From Taibaiella sp. KBW10 (lineage in GTDB: Bacteria; Bacteroidota; Bacteroidia; Chitinophagales; Chitinophagaceae): a DNA stretch of 46,148 nt. The position numbers were made by a program, and so were the translations under genes. The notes under the pieces are model-generated. The model did not search any database. It saw only the letters and a program-made list of their open reading frames with translations, and had not been told where the DNA came from. Below are positions 17,649 to 24,617 of this stretch, piece after piece. The stretch lies in the NCBI RefSeq assembly GCF_003852495.1, contig NZ_QAJI01000001.1:165924-212071 (forward strand). The letters are read 5' to 3'. Every line of letters begins with the position of its first letter. Position 1 is the first letter of the stretch.

Positions 17649-17732
17649 AGACAGCAGCGCTGTAGCCGGCTGCTATGGCTATTATGATCCCCTTGATATT
17701 TTAATACGATCCCAGATTAATTTCAGGTAATA

Positions 17733-18206
17733 ATGAATCTATCCTACACCCATAAATATGACTTCGGCCTTATTCAATATGGTGTTGAGGGCATAGCGAT
17801 TAAGCCGAGGTTATCAAAACTCCCCCTTTTTATTCCCTGGGAAAATATCGCCTTTATTTCTCCTACACCTTCGGTAAAGGAAACACAAGGCACTTGGCAA
17901 ACGTTCGAGGGTAAAGACTTGATGGCGCCTGATGTTTTAAATACTCTTGAATTCTTTTATATAGACATTGTGCTCAAAAACAGGCATCAACTGAAGATGC
18001 CTCATTTATCTTTATGGCAAAGCATGCGCTTCTGGATGGGTTTTCCCGATATCAAACCAACCTATGGTGCTGATGATCAACCCAAGAAGAATGAGGGATT
18101 TCTACGCTATCGACTCAAAAAAAACAGTTTAAACCGGCCACTAGCGGAACTGCTCTCCTTCCTCGCTGCGCACACAAAATATGATTTGCTTTGTAGCCTC
18201 GACTAA
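17733..18206 (+). CDS. Hypothetical protein
   Basis: A 157-residue protein of unknown function. There is no signal peptide and no clear membrane helix. The N-terminal half (FGLIQYGVEGIAIKPRLSKLPLFIPWENIAFISP) reads like a bacterial PH-like or immunity-type domain, in which a short strand set leads to an IPWENI turn. The second half is rich in charged and aromatic residues (WQSMRFWMGFPDIKP). It lies 84 bp after the OsmC gene on the same strand and may share its transcript. The family is not recognised and the PH-like suggestion is weak. Confidence 0.6.
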   Translation: MNLSYTHKYDFGLIQYGVEGIAIKPRLSKLPLFIPWENIAFISPTPSVKETQGTWQTFEGKDLMAPDVLNTLEFFYIDIVLKNRHQLKMPHLSLWQSMRFWMGFPDIKPTYGADDQPKKNEGFLRYRLKKNSLNRPLAELLSFLAAHTKYDLLCSLD

Positions 18207-18332
18207 ACAAACACCGCGCTTTCCTTTTATACAATAGCTCTATTACGAAGCGCGGCTTAAGACAGCATCGCTTTTTACTTTTTAAAGGTATTTTCCAACA
18301 AAAAATCGATAAAAAGGAAGCGTCAAAAAAAT

Positions 18333-18385
18333 ATCTTATTTAATTTTCAATAAATTTTGAAAGTTAAATAAGATGTGTATCTTTG
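18333..18385 (+). promoter_or_regulatory. Promoter and long palindromic operator of the GbsR-type regulator
   Basis: A TTTG at 18356-18359 (-33) and TATCTTTG at 18378-18385 (-7), 18 bp apart, form a near-ideal Bacteroidota promoter for the regulator gene at 18403. Overlapping it is an inverted repeat with 18-bp arms (18333-18350 and 18357-18374), ATCTTATTTAA being the outer part, with one mismatch and a six-base centre. The palindrome covers the -33 box and most of the spacer, the position expected for an autorepressor operator. Confidence 0.85.
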
Positions 18386-18402
18386 TATCAGAAAAAACGA
18401 TC

Positions 18403-18903
18403 ATGAAATTAGCAGAAGCCAAAGAGAAATATGTACAAACCTGGGGAATGTTAGCCTCTAACTGGGGTATTAACCGCACCATGGCTATGGTACATGCCTT
18501 ATTGCTGGCGAGCGGCAAACCGCTATCTACCGATGAGATCATGGAGGCCTTAATGATTTCGAGAGGAAATGCAAATATGAACCTGAGGGATCTGATTGGC
18601 TGGGGCATTATCCGTAAAGAAATTATCAGAGGCGAACGTAAAGAATATTTTGTGGCCGAAAAGGATATCTGGTTTTTGTTTAAACAGATCTTAAAAGAAA
18701 GAAGAAAAAGAGAGATTGAGCCGGTGATTTCGAGTATTGAAGAGTTGAGAACTATCGATGAAAAAGGACCCGAAACCGATGAGTTTATAAAACTGATGAG
18801 TGATATGCTCAATGTAACATCTAAAATCAACAATATTATGGACCTGGCGATCAAAAGTGATGAACACTGGCTCTTGGGGAAAATAACCAACCTTATCAAA
18901 TAA
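18403..18903 (+). CDS. GbsR/MarR-family transcriptional regulator
   Basis: A 166-residue winged-helix regulator of the GbsR type within the MarR superfamily. The N-terminus (EAKEKYVQTWGMLASNWGINRTMAMVHALLLASGKPLSTDEI) is characteristic of the group. The recognition helix region reads SRGNANMNLRDLIGWGIIRK, followed by the wing GERKEYFVAEKD. The C-terminal half is helical and likely serves dimerisation. I used the ATG at 18403, which fits family starts; the open frame extends ten codons further into the promoter. It is first in a row of nine same-strand genes and has a large palindrome over its promoter, so it probably represses itself and the genes behind it. Confidence 0.88.
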   Translation: MKLAEAKEKYVQTWGMLASNWGINRTMAMVHALLLASGKPLSTDEIMEALMISRGNANMNLRDLIGWGIIRKEIIRGERKEYFVAEKDIWFLFKQILKERRKREIEPVISSIEELRTIDEKGPETDEFIKLMSDMLNVTSKINNIMDLAIKSDEHWLLGKITNLIK

Positions 18904-18912
18904 GGTTTTTTA
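18889..18912 (+). terminator. Terminator-like hairpin at the end of the regulator gene
   Basis: AACCTTA (18889-18895) and TAAGGTT (18901-18907) form a perfect 7-bp stem with a TCAAA loop, followed by TTTTATTT. The stop codon TAA of the regulator is part of the right arm. The stem is short, so termination is probably partial and would reduce read-through into the membrane-protein genes. Confidence 0.6.
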
Positions 18913-18923
18913 TTTAGCATTAG

Positions 18924-18946
18924 TTTTCAATATTTTCTGAAAATAT
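18924..18946 (+). promoter_or_regulatory. Second palindrome upstream of the membrane-protein genes
   Basis: ATATTTTC-T-GAAAATAT at 18930-18946 is a perfect 17-bp palindrome. The slightly larger block TTTTCAATA...TGAAAA resembles the core of the main operator upstream of the regulator (TTTTCAATA...TTGAAA). It lies 12 bp before the first membrane-protein gene and may be a second binding site for the GbsR-type regulator. Confidence 0.5.
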
Positions 18947-18958
18947 ATTTATTACAAG

Positions 18959-19318
18959 ATGTTCAATATATTATCATACGGTATTTACTTAAGCATCAGT
19001 TGCTATATCACCCTTTATGTTGGTTGGCGGTTTTACAGTTTAGGAGCAGTGTATTTACAATACCTGCTTAAAGAAGAGAAAATATGCCGTGCCATCAATA
19101 AGACCTTGCTGACCTGCTATTATCTGGTAAATATGGGCTATGCCGCCTATTGCCTGAGCGATTGGGAAGACATAGAGCAATGCTCGCAACTCATCGCCTT
19201 TGTATCTATAAAGACAGGAATCATCATACTTGTCCTCAGCGGTCTGCATTATATCAATCTTAGTGTCCTCTATTTTTTAAGTAAAAAACAGTTCACCCTC
19301 AAAAACACTTCTATATGA
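18959..19318 (+). CDS. Small integral membrane protein, pair A member 1
   Basis: A 119-residue protein with about three membrane helices (roughly 5-28, 45-65 and 80-105). The family is not recognised. Its middle section INKTLLTCYYLVNMGYAAYCL aligns with TNALFKMGFYLLNIGFALLII in the next gene, so the two are paralogues. It opens the structural part of the operon 55 bp after the regulator and overlaps the next gene by 4 bp (ATGA). The role is unknown; the close coupling suggests a heteromeric membrane complex with its partner. Confidence 0.75.
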   Translation: MFNILSYGIYLSISCYITLYVGWRFYSLGAVYLQYLLKEEKICRAINKTLLTCYYLVNMGYAAYCLSDWEDIEQCSQLIAFVSIKTGIIILVLSGLHYINLSVLYFLSKKQFTLKNTSI

Positions 19319-19713
19319 ACACGCCCTTCAATCTCATCGCCTACATCGTTTACCTTCCGGTAGCCATTGTCATGACTATTGCCGTCGCCAACCAACTGTT
19401 CAAAAACGGCCGTATATTTATGCTGGATATTTTTCACCAGAAAGAAGACATCGCCTATGCCACGAATGCTTTGTTTAAAATGGGTTTCTATTTGCTCAAT
19501 ATCGGTTTTGCCCTGCTCATCATCAGAATTTATACCATCATGAGTGCAGAAGAATTGATTGTAAGACTAAGTACTAAAATCGGCGGCTTCGCTATTTATC
19601 TGGGCATTATAATGATGCTTAACCTCCTTTTATTCATGCGCGGCAGAAAACAAGCCCGCCGGGCACAACGCAACATCGCAATACAAAACAATCGTAGTAT
19701 AGATTTTGAATAA
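19315..19713 (+). CDS. Small integral membrane protein, pair A member 2
   Basis: A 132-residue membrane protein with three predicted helices and a basic C-terminal tail (RGRKQARRAQRN), which places the C-terminus in the cytoplasm by the positive-inside rule. It is a paralogue of the preceding gene, sharing the arrangement of a first helix, the acidic/basic loop (FHQKEDIAYATNALFK), and the second helix GFYLLNIGFALLI. The start overlaps the previous stop in ATGA. A terminator-like hairpin follows at 19721. The family is not recognised. Confidence 0.75.
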   Translation: MNTPFNLIAYIVYLPVAIVMTIAVANQLFKNGRIFMLDIFHQKEDIAYATNALFKMGFYLLNIGFALLIIRIYTIMSAEELIVRLSTKIGGFAIYLGIIMMLNLLLFMRGRKQARRAQRNIAIQNNRSIDFE

Positions 19714-19720
19714 TCACCGG

Positions 19721-19756
19721 AAACCCTGCGTGCCCGGATAAGGTTTGCAGGGTTTT
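19721..19756 (+). terminator. Hairpin within the operon
   Basis: AAACCCTGC (19721-19729) pairs perfectly with GCAGGGTTT (19747-19755) across a 17-base loop, and the right arm runs into TTTTAAAA. It stands between pair A and pair B of the membrane-protein genes. The T-run is short, so it may be a weak terminator or an mRNA processing or stability element that sets different expression for the two halves. Confidence 0.5.
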
Positions 19757-19769
19757 AAAACATCTTTTT

Positions 19770-20225
19770 ATGAAAAGGTTCTATCAATATGATTTTTACA
19801 TCCAACTAGGTCTGTTCCTTTTGAGTGTAGCCATGCTCTGTTTACATTTTCTGGCACCTGGATTACAGTATAAAATGTTCACGAGTAGCGGTAGCCTTTT
19901 AACCGTCCTTTACCTCGTTCCTGCCATCAGTTATATTATTCGCTGCCGACAAGCCTATCCCAAAGACTATATCTTCAAATTAAGCGGCATAATTGTCTTC
20001 CTACAGCTAACCGCACCCATATGGATCATTTTCGGCTTTATTTTTATCTATAAGGCAGGCCTGTTTGCCATTCCTGTTTTAATCCTGCTGGTTATTTTAT
20101 GGTTTATAGGAAGAGGGCTTTATGTCTTCCACACCTATACAACATACCGGCAGTATGGCCCTTCGGGTACAAAAGAAGGTGCTGATGCACCAAACGACGC
20201 CTCCGATCTCTCTCCAAAAAAATAA
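19770..20225 (+). CDS. Small integral membrane protein, pair B member 1
   Basis: A 151-residue protein with four predicted membrane helices (about 10-30, 42-58, 68-95 and 100-125) and a hydrophilic tail. The family is not recognised. The start MKRFYQYDFYIQLGLFLL matches MKTFLKYDYYFQLFLLLA of the next gene. The last helix and tail (FHTYTTYRQYG) also match (MDCRATYRRLT), so these two are a second paralogous pair. It is separated from pair A by a 56-bp gap that holds a hairpin, and from its partner by 27 bp. Confidence 0.75.
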   Translation: MKRFYQYDFYIQLGLFLLSVAMLCLHFLAPGLQYKMFTSSGSLLTVLYLVPAISYIIRCRQAYPKDYIFKLSGIIVFLQLTAPIWIIFGFIFIYKAGLFAIPVLILLVILWFIGRGLYVFHTYTTYRQYGPSGTKEGADAPNDASDLSPKK

Positions 20226-20252
20226 ATTTATAAACACCTCAACCGATATTTT

Positions 20253-20663
20253 ATGAAAACGTTTCTAAAATATGATTATTACTTCCAACTATTCCTGTTG
20301 CTGGCCGGCATCGGACTAATTCTCACGGAACTGCTTTTCACAGGCCTTGCTTATTCCGGCGCCCTCTATGTCTTCATCGGTGGCGCACAACTGCTCAGCT
20401 TTTTGATAAGATTATGTATGCCCTACAAAAAGTCTGTCCATTACATAGTATATGGATTTATGATCTTACCGGTATGGTTGATTATTATGCTGTTCCTGCT
20501 CGATGGGATCAATGACGGAGCAAGCAGAAAGCTCTTCCTATATTGCTTGATTGCAGCCTTATTTTACAGCCCTTTAATGGCTATATCCTATATAATGGAT
20601 TGCCGTGCCACCTATAGAAGACTAACTTTCAGAATACAAAAATTCCTTAACCTTAGCAATTAG
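20253..20663 (+). CDS. Small integral membrane protein, pair B member 2
   Basis: A 136-residue protein with four predicted membrane helices, paralogous to the gene before it in length, topology and the MKxFxxYDxYxQL opening. The loop after helix 2 carries basic residues (MPYKKSVH) and the tail is basic (RATYRRLTFRIQKF). The family is not recognised. It is followed after 5 bp by the DCC-domain gene, so translation is probably linked. A membrane scaffold or transport role is possible but nothing in the sequence shows it. Confidence 0.75.
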   Translation: MKTFLKYDYYFQLFLLLAGIGLILTELLFTGLAYSGALYVFIGGAQLLSFLIRLCMPYKKSVHYIVYGFMILPVWLIIMLFLLDGINDGASRKLFLYCLIAALFYSPLMAISYIMDCRATYRRLTFRIQKFLNLSN

Positions 20664-20668
20664 GATTT

Positions 20669-21484
20669 ATGAAAACGCTACAACACCATACATTGATATA
20701 TGATAAGGATTGCCCGATGTGTACGCTCTATTCACAGGCCTTCATCAGCTGCGGTATGTTAGATGCCCAAGGCCGAAAACCATATGCTGCTATAAAAGAA
20801 GATAGCTACTGCGGGCTGGACCGCAACAGGGCGCGCAATGAAATTGCACTGGTCAATACCCAAAATAATCAGGTGCTTTATGGCCTCGATAGCCTGCTCT
20901 TGATTATCGGCAACCGCTTTCCGCTATTGGCAAAAATGGCAAGGATTGCGCCCTTGTATTGGTTGTTTAATAAATGCTATGCATTTATCTCTTATAACCG
21001 GAAACAAATCATGCCCAGCCGTATTAAGGAAAATGAGATCGCTTGTACGCCCGATTTCAACTTGCGTTATAGAATAAGCTATATTCTTTTTGTCATGCTC
21101 TTTTCCAGCATTATACTCAGTTTATACAGCCCAAAACTCGGTAACTTTTTACCACAACAAGCTCATTTTACCAGAGAACTGCTGATCTGTACCGGGCAAA
21201 TCGCCTGGCAAACCTTATGGCTAAAACGCAGGCTGGGAAAGGAATATTGGGATTATATCGGCAATATGATGACGGTTTCCCTTATAGGAACTTTATTACT
21301 CCTGCCCTTACTATTTATCCAGACCAGCGCCCTATTCTCTCTGGCTTACTTCCTCGTTGTAGCGGGAATCATGCTTGCAGAACATTACCGGAGAATGACC
21401 CTATTAAATCTGGGTATCCTGCCCAGCATCAGCTGGGTGGCTTTTAGACTCGTCGCGCTCGGTATCATCTTCTTAATCGGATAG
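20669..21484 (+). CDS. DCC-family (DUF393) thiol-oxidoreductase-like protein with membrane domain
   Basis: A 271-residue protein. The N-terminal 115 residues match the DCC/DUF393 family, a thioredoxin-like group named for its Asp-x-x-Cys-Pro-x-Cys motif. Here it reads YDKDCPMC, with Cys15 and Cys18 as the redox pair, followed by YGLDSLLLII and the helix APLYWLFNKCYAFISYNRK, both typical. The C-terminal 140 residues add about five membrane helices, which is a less common extension. Thiol-disulfide exchange at the membrane is inferred. It lies 5 bp after pair B and 2 bp before the SRPBCC gene. Confidence 0.8.
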   Translation: MKTLQHHTLIYDKDCPMCTLYSQAFISCGMLDAQGRKPYAAIKEDSYCGLDRNRARNEIALVNTQNNQVLYGLDSLLLIIGNRFPLLAKMARIAPLYWLFNKCYAFISYNRKQIMPSRIKENEIACTPDFNLRYRISYILFVMLFSSIILSLYSPKLGNFLPQQAHFTRELLICTGQIAWQTLWLKRRLGKEYWDYIGNMMTVSLIGTLLLLPLLFIQTSALFSLAYFLVVAGIMLAEHYRRMTLLNLGILPSISWVAFRLVALGIIFLIG

Positions 21485-21486
21485 TT

Positions 21487-21954
21487 ATGGCAAGTATATA
21501 TTTAGAGACCTGGATCAATGCGCCGAGACAACTGGTTTTTGACCTGGCCAGAAGTATAGACCTGCACCAGGAATCCGCCCGGGAGACGAATGAAAAAGCG
21601 ATTGCCGGCCGTACTTCGGGTCTGATCGGATTAAACGAAACCGTTACCTGGCGCGCCAAGCATTTAGGATTTTATCAGGAGCTGACCACAAGAATCACAC
21701 TAATGCAAGTACCGGAGCGCTTTGAAGATGTGATGGAAAAAGGTATCTTTAAACGCTTACACCATATCCATTTATTTGAAGAAAAAGATTCGGGCACTTT
21801 GATGACAGACCAGTTTATATTTACCTCCCCTCTAGGATGGCTCGGCAAAGCAGCCGACCGTTTGTTCCTTACCCATTACTTAAAAGGGTTTCTGATAAAA
21901 AGAAACAAACTCCTTAAAAAACGGGCTGAGCACCTTCAAAACCAAAGCATATGA
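21487..21954 (+). CDS. SRPBCC-family protein (START/Bet v1-like fold)
   Basis: A 155-residue protein of the SRPBCC superfamily, whose members bind hydrophobic ligands in a deep pocket. The usual landmarks are present: INAPRQLVFDLARSIDLHQES at the N-terminus, LNETVTWRAKHLG in the middle, and GTLMTDQFIFTSPLGWLGKAADR before the long C-terminal helix (KGFLIKRNKLLKKRAEHL). There is no signal peptide. The ligand is unknown; membrane-derived lipids or polyketides are usual in the family. Its start is 2 bp after the DCC gene and its stop overlaps the next start in ATGA. Confidence 0.85.
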   Translation: MASIYLETWINAPRQLVFDLARSIDLHQESARETNEKAIAGRTSGLIGLNETVTWRAKHLGFYQELTTRITLMQVPERFEDVMEKGIFKRLHHIHLFEEKDSGTLMTDQFIFTSPLGWLGKAADRLFLTHYLKGFLIKRNKLLKKRAEHLQNQSI

Positions 21955-22658
21955 ATTTCCTAACTGCCGAATGGCGTAAGCTGATCCTGATCAATTATAC
22001 CGTAGACCCTGAAATTTTATTGCCTTACTTACCTGCAGGAACAGTACTTGATCTGTGGCAGGGGCAATGTTACCTTAGTGTGGTCGGCTTTATGTTTTTA
22101 AATACCCGGCTATGCAGCATTCCCATTCCCTTTCATTGCAATTTTGAAGAAGTAAACCTTAGGTTTTATGTAAAGAGATGGGAAGAAAACAAATGGAAAA
22201 GAGGAGTTGTTTTTCTTAAAGAAATGGTTCCCAAAGCGACGCTAAGCTTTGTCGCCAACACTTTTTATAAAGAGCATTATGAGACCGTAAAAATGAAACA
22301 TGAAATCCAATATAGTATACAGGACTTATCGGTTTCTTATGCATGGCAGCAGAAACGCTGGCAACAGATTTCCGTAGTCGCGAAAAATGAATTGACAGAC
22401 ATTCTGCCCGGCAGTGAAGCCGAATTTATCACCGAACATTATTGGGGATATACCGGCATCAATACACTTAAAACATCTGCTTATGAGGTTGTACATCCAA
22501 GATGGCAACAGTACCCCGTATTGCATTATGAACTCAATATTGACTTCGGCGCAAGCTATGGCACGCCTTTTGAATGCCTGAACCAACAAACACCGGTATC
22601 GGTTATGCTGGCGGAAGGCTCTGAGATTGCTGTTAAAACGAAAAAACAAATCATATGA
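21951..22658 (+). CDS. DUF2071 (YqjF-like) protein
   Basis: A 235-residue protein of the DUF2071/YqjF family, of unknown biochemical role. Typical features are the N-terminal AEWRKLILINYTVDPEILLPYLPAGTVLDLWQGQCYLSVVGF, the loop NFEEVNLRFYV, and GVVFLKEMVPK. The fold of this family is thought to bind a small ligand, but I recall no established substrate. It is joined to both neighbours by ATGA overlaps (21951-21954 and 22655-22658), so it is made together with the SRPBCC and epimerase-like proteins. Confidence 0.85.
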   Translation: MNFLTAEWRKLILINYTVDPEILLPYLPAGTVLDLWQGQCYLSVVGFMFLNTRLCSIPIPFHCNFEEVNLRFYVKRWEENKWKRGVVFLKEMVPKATLSFVANTFYKEHYETVKMKHEIQYSIQDLSVSYAWQQKRWQQISVVAKNELTDILPGSEAEFITEHYWGYTGINTLKTSAYEVVHPRWQQYPVLHYELNIDFGASYGTPFECLNQQTPVSVMLAEGSEIAVKTKKQII

Positions 22659-23548
22659 AAATAGTTATTGCCGGAGGCTCCGGATTTCTGGGACAGGCAC
22701 TCAAATCCTACTTCACCCAAAAAGGAGCACAGGTTTTTATCCTGACGAGAACACCACAAAAAAGTGGCGATGTGTACTGGGATGCTAAAAATCCGGGAGC
22801 ATGGCAACAAACCCTGGAGCAAGCCGATGTACTGATCAACATGACCGGAAAGTCGGTCGATTGCCGATATACGGAGGTCAATAAACACGCCATTTATCAG
22901 TCCAGAATAGACAGCACTACCCTCTTGCAGCAAAGTATCGAAACCTGTACCCAGCCGCCTAAAGTATGGCTGAATGCCAGCTCGGCCACCATTTACGTAC
23001 ATGCAGAAACACAACAAATGACAGAGGGCTCAGGCATTATCGGTGATGATTTCTCTATGAATATTTGTAAAAGCTGGGAAGCTTCGTTTTTCAAAGAGAC
23101 AAGTGTACCTGTGCGTAAGGTAGCCTTGCGTACCGCTATCGTGCTGGGTAATGAGGGCGGCGCTTTTCCAAAATTTAAACAGATTACACGGTTTGGGCTT
23201 GGCGGGCAACAGGGTCGTGGGCAACAGATGATGAGCTGGATTCATATCGAGGATTTCTGCCGTGCGGTAGACTTTATCATGCAACATGAAGAAATCAGCG
23301 GTGCAATTAATGTGACGGCTCCAAATCCCATCCCCAACCGCAGCTTTATGCAGCACTTGCAAAAACGCATGGGTATACCCTTCGGCATTCCCAGCCCGGC
23401 GGCATTACTGGAATTGGCCGCTATGCTGATAGGTACGGAGACGGAATTGATGCTCAAAAGCAGGAATGTATTACCGGAGCGCCTACAGCAGTATGGCTTT
23501 TCTTTTAACTATCCAGACCTTTCGGCCGCCCTGAAGCAACTGATATAG
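22655..23548 (+). CDS. TIGR01777-family NAD(P)-binding epimerase-like protein (YfcH-like)
   Basis: A 297-residue extended short-chain dehydrogenase-like protein of the TIGR01777/YfcH group. The nucleotide-binding loop is GGSGFLG (residues 7-13). Further group markers are LINMTGKSVDCRYTEVNK, SRIDST, NASSATIYVH and MSWIHIEDFCRA. The YxxxK catalytic pair of classical dehydrogenases is not obvious, which is usual for this group. The C-terminal segment (LKSRNVLPERLQQYGFSFNYPDLSAAL) is the conserved DUF1731 part. The reaction is unknown. It ends the nine-gene operon, followed by a hairpin at 23551. Confidence 0.88.
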   Translation: MKIVIAGGSGFLGQALKSYFTQKGAQVFILTRTPQKSGDVYWDAKNPGAWQQTLEQADVLINMTGKSVDCRYTEVNKHAIYQSRIDSTTLLQQSIETCTQPPKVWLNASSATIYVHAETQQMTEGSGIIGDDFSMNICKSWEASFFKETSVPVRKVALRTAIVLGNEGGAFPKFKQITRFGLGGQQGRGQQMMSWIHIEDFCRAVDFIMQHEEISGAINVTAPNPIPNRSFMQHLQKRMGIPFGIPSPAALLELAAMLIGTETELMLKSRNVLPERLQQYGFSFNYPDLSAALKQLI

Positions 23549-23550
23549 AA

Positions 23551-23577
23551 ATGCCGGCCAGAAATCCCGGCCGGCAT
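23551..23577. terminator. Hairpin between converging genes
   Basis: ATGCCGGCC (23551-23559) and GGCCGGCAT (23569-23577) form a perfect GC-rich 9-bp stem with a nine-base loop. It lies between the end of the plus-strand operon at 23548 and the end of the minus-strand META gene at 23599. T-runs are poor on both sides, so it may stop transcription inefficiently. Confidence 0.6.
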
Positions 23578-23598
23578 GTGCTTGTATGTAGAATATAA

Positions 23599-24330
23599 TT
23601 ATTTCACTACCATTCTGAATCTCGCAAGAGATGCCATACGGGCTTTATTTAAAGAAAGCACGCCATTACTCACCGTAAAATTATCGGCAGTTCTCAGCAC
23701 ATTTAATAAAATTGGCTCCGCTTCTACGCCTTTACCAATGCAAGCCTTCATCGTAGAGATTGTTTGTCCGAATTTAATGCGGTTATGCCCGGGTACTTCA
23801 AAGTTGCCTCCAAAAGAATTACAACCGCCACTACCGCCAAAACGCTTTTCAGCAGCATCAAAGCTGATAAATGCTTTTTTCGCATTTTCACTATATTCAC
23901 TCACTTCCTTGCCCTGCAATTCGATCAGTACCCATTTACCGCCATACAAAGCATCTGCATCCGTATTGTCGATGGCTGTAGATGGCCCTGCTACATCAAC
24001 GACCGCCGTTTCCTGTTTTAACAACAAGGTGCCATAACGCAAGCCGGTCAATTGGCGCTCTCCTACTTTGAACTGCATATTGTTATGCGGCAGGGTAATC
24101 ATGCTGCCGGCTTTATTCCATTTAACCTTACCCGTACTTATCTTGCCATTCTGTGTTAAACTATAAGTATTATCATCATTCAAAATAAGCTGTAAGTCTT
24201 TTCCCGTGCTGTAAATACCGCGCCAGTCAAGGCTATTTTTGGAAGAATGCCCCTTTGGGTGTTGTGCAACCGCCTGTAGGCTCATCATCGTAACGAAGAC
24301 GATACTCAAACCTGTTTTTAATTTATTCAT
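23599..24330 (-). CDS. META-domain (HslJ-like) exported protein with NlpE-like N-terminal domain
   Basis: A 243-residue exported protein. Residues 1-22 are a signal peptide (MSLQAVAQ). Residues 35-110 read as an NlpE-N-like barrel (DWRGIYSTGKDLQLILNDDNTYSL) but lack the CxxC of NlpE. Residues 130-243 are a META/HslJ domain (YGGKWVLIELQGK, GSGGCNSFGGNFEV and TMKACIG, with the two expected cysteines). HslJ-like domains are associated with novobiocin or heat-stress tolerance; the actual role here is unknown. I chose the ATG at 24330, because the open frame otherwise adds 17 non-signal residues. It is convergent with the membrane-protein operon. Confidence 0.8.
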   Translation of the reverse strand: MNKLKTGLSIVFVTMMSLQAVAQHPKGHSSKNSLDWRGIYSTGKDLQLILNDDNTYSLTQNGKISTGKVKWNKAGSMITLPHNNMQFKVGERQLTGLRYGTLLLKQETAVVDVAGPSTAIDNTDADALYGGKWVLIELQGKEVSEYSENAKKAFISFDAAEKRFGGSGGCNSFGGNFEVPGHNRIKFGQTISTMKACIGKGVEAEPILLNVLRTADNFTVSNGVLSLNKARMASLARFRMVVK

Positions 24331-24404
24331 ATTTTTTGTTTTTAGTTGTGTAAGTTTAAATATCCGAAAATGCACTATCATTAACCCGAATCATAAATAT
24401 AAGG

Positions 24405-24412
24405 CAAAAATA
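24405..24412 (-). promoter_or_regulatory. Candidate -7 box for the META-domain gene
   Basis: On the minus strand this reads TATTTTTG, matching the TAnnTTTG consensus, 75 bp upstream of the META gene start. No clear TTTG lies at the expected -33 distance. The region is A/T-rich, so a chance match cannot be excluded. The rest of the 287-bp gap to the porZ start shows no other signal. Confidence 0.3.
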
Positions 24413-24604
24413 AGCAATACCGTGCTTAGAGTCCTTTTTTGTCGAAAAATTTAAACGGAAAATATTATCGTTTCGTTAATGTGCTCATGCAGGCCAAAAA
24501 GGCAAAACATACCCGGTTTACCAAGTACAATTCAGCCACAGCTCTTTATACCACAAAGCATGCTCTGTACGTTATTAATTCAAGTCCGATTTCACAGAAA
24601 AACG

Positions 24605-24612
24605 TATTTTTG
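24605..24612 (+). promoter_or_regulatory. Candidate -7 box just before porZ
   Basis: TATTTTTG fits the Bacteroidota -7 consensus and ends five bases before the porZ start codon at 24618. Since transcription usually begins a few bases after this box, the mRNA would start at or next to the ATG. No -33 TTTG was found at the usual spacing, which lowers confidence. Confidence 0.4.
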
Positions 24613-24617
24613 AGCAT

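Noticed and set aside
17653-17674. AGCAGC...GCTGCT hairpin after the OsmC gene.
   Set aside because: Only six pairs and no T-run; it does not support a terminator call.
18214-18255. CCGCGCTT...GAAGCGCGG inverted repeat after the hypothetical gene ending at 18206.
   Set aside because: The stem is sound (8 bp) but the loop is over 20 bases and the T-rich stretch starts later, so terminator function is uncertain.
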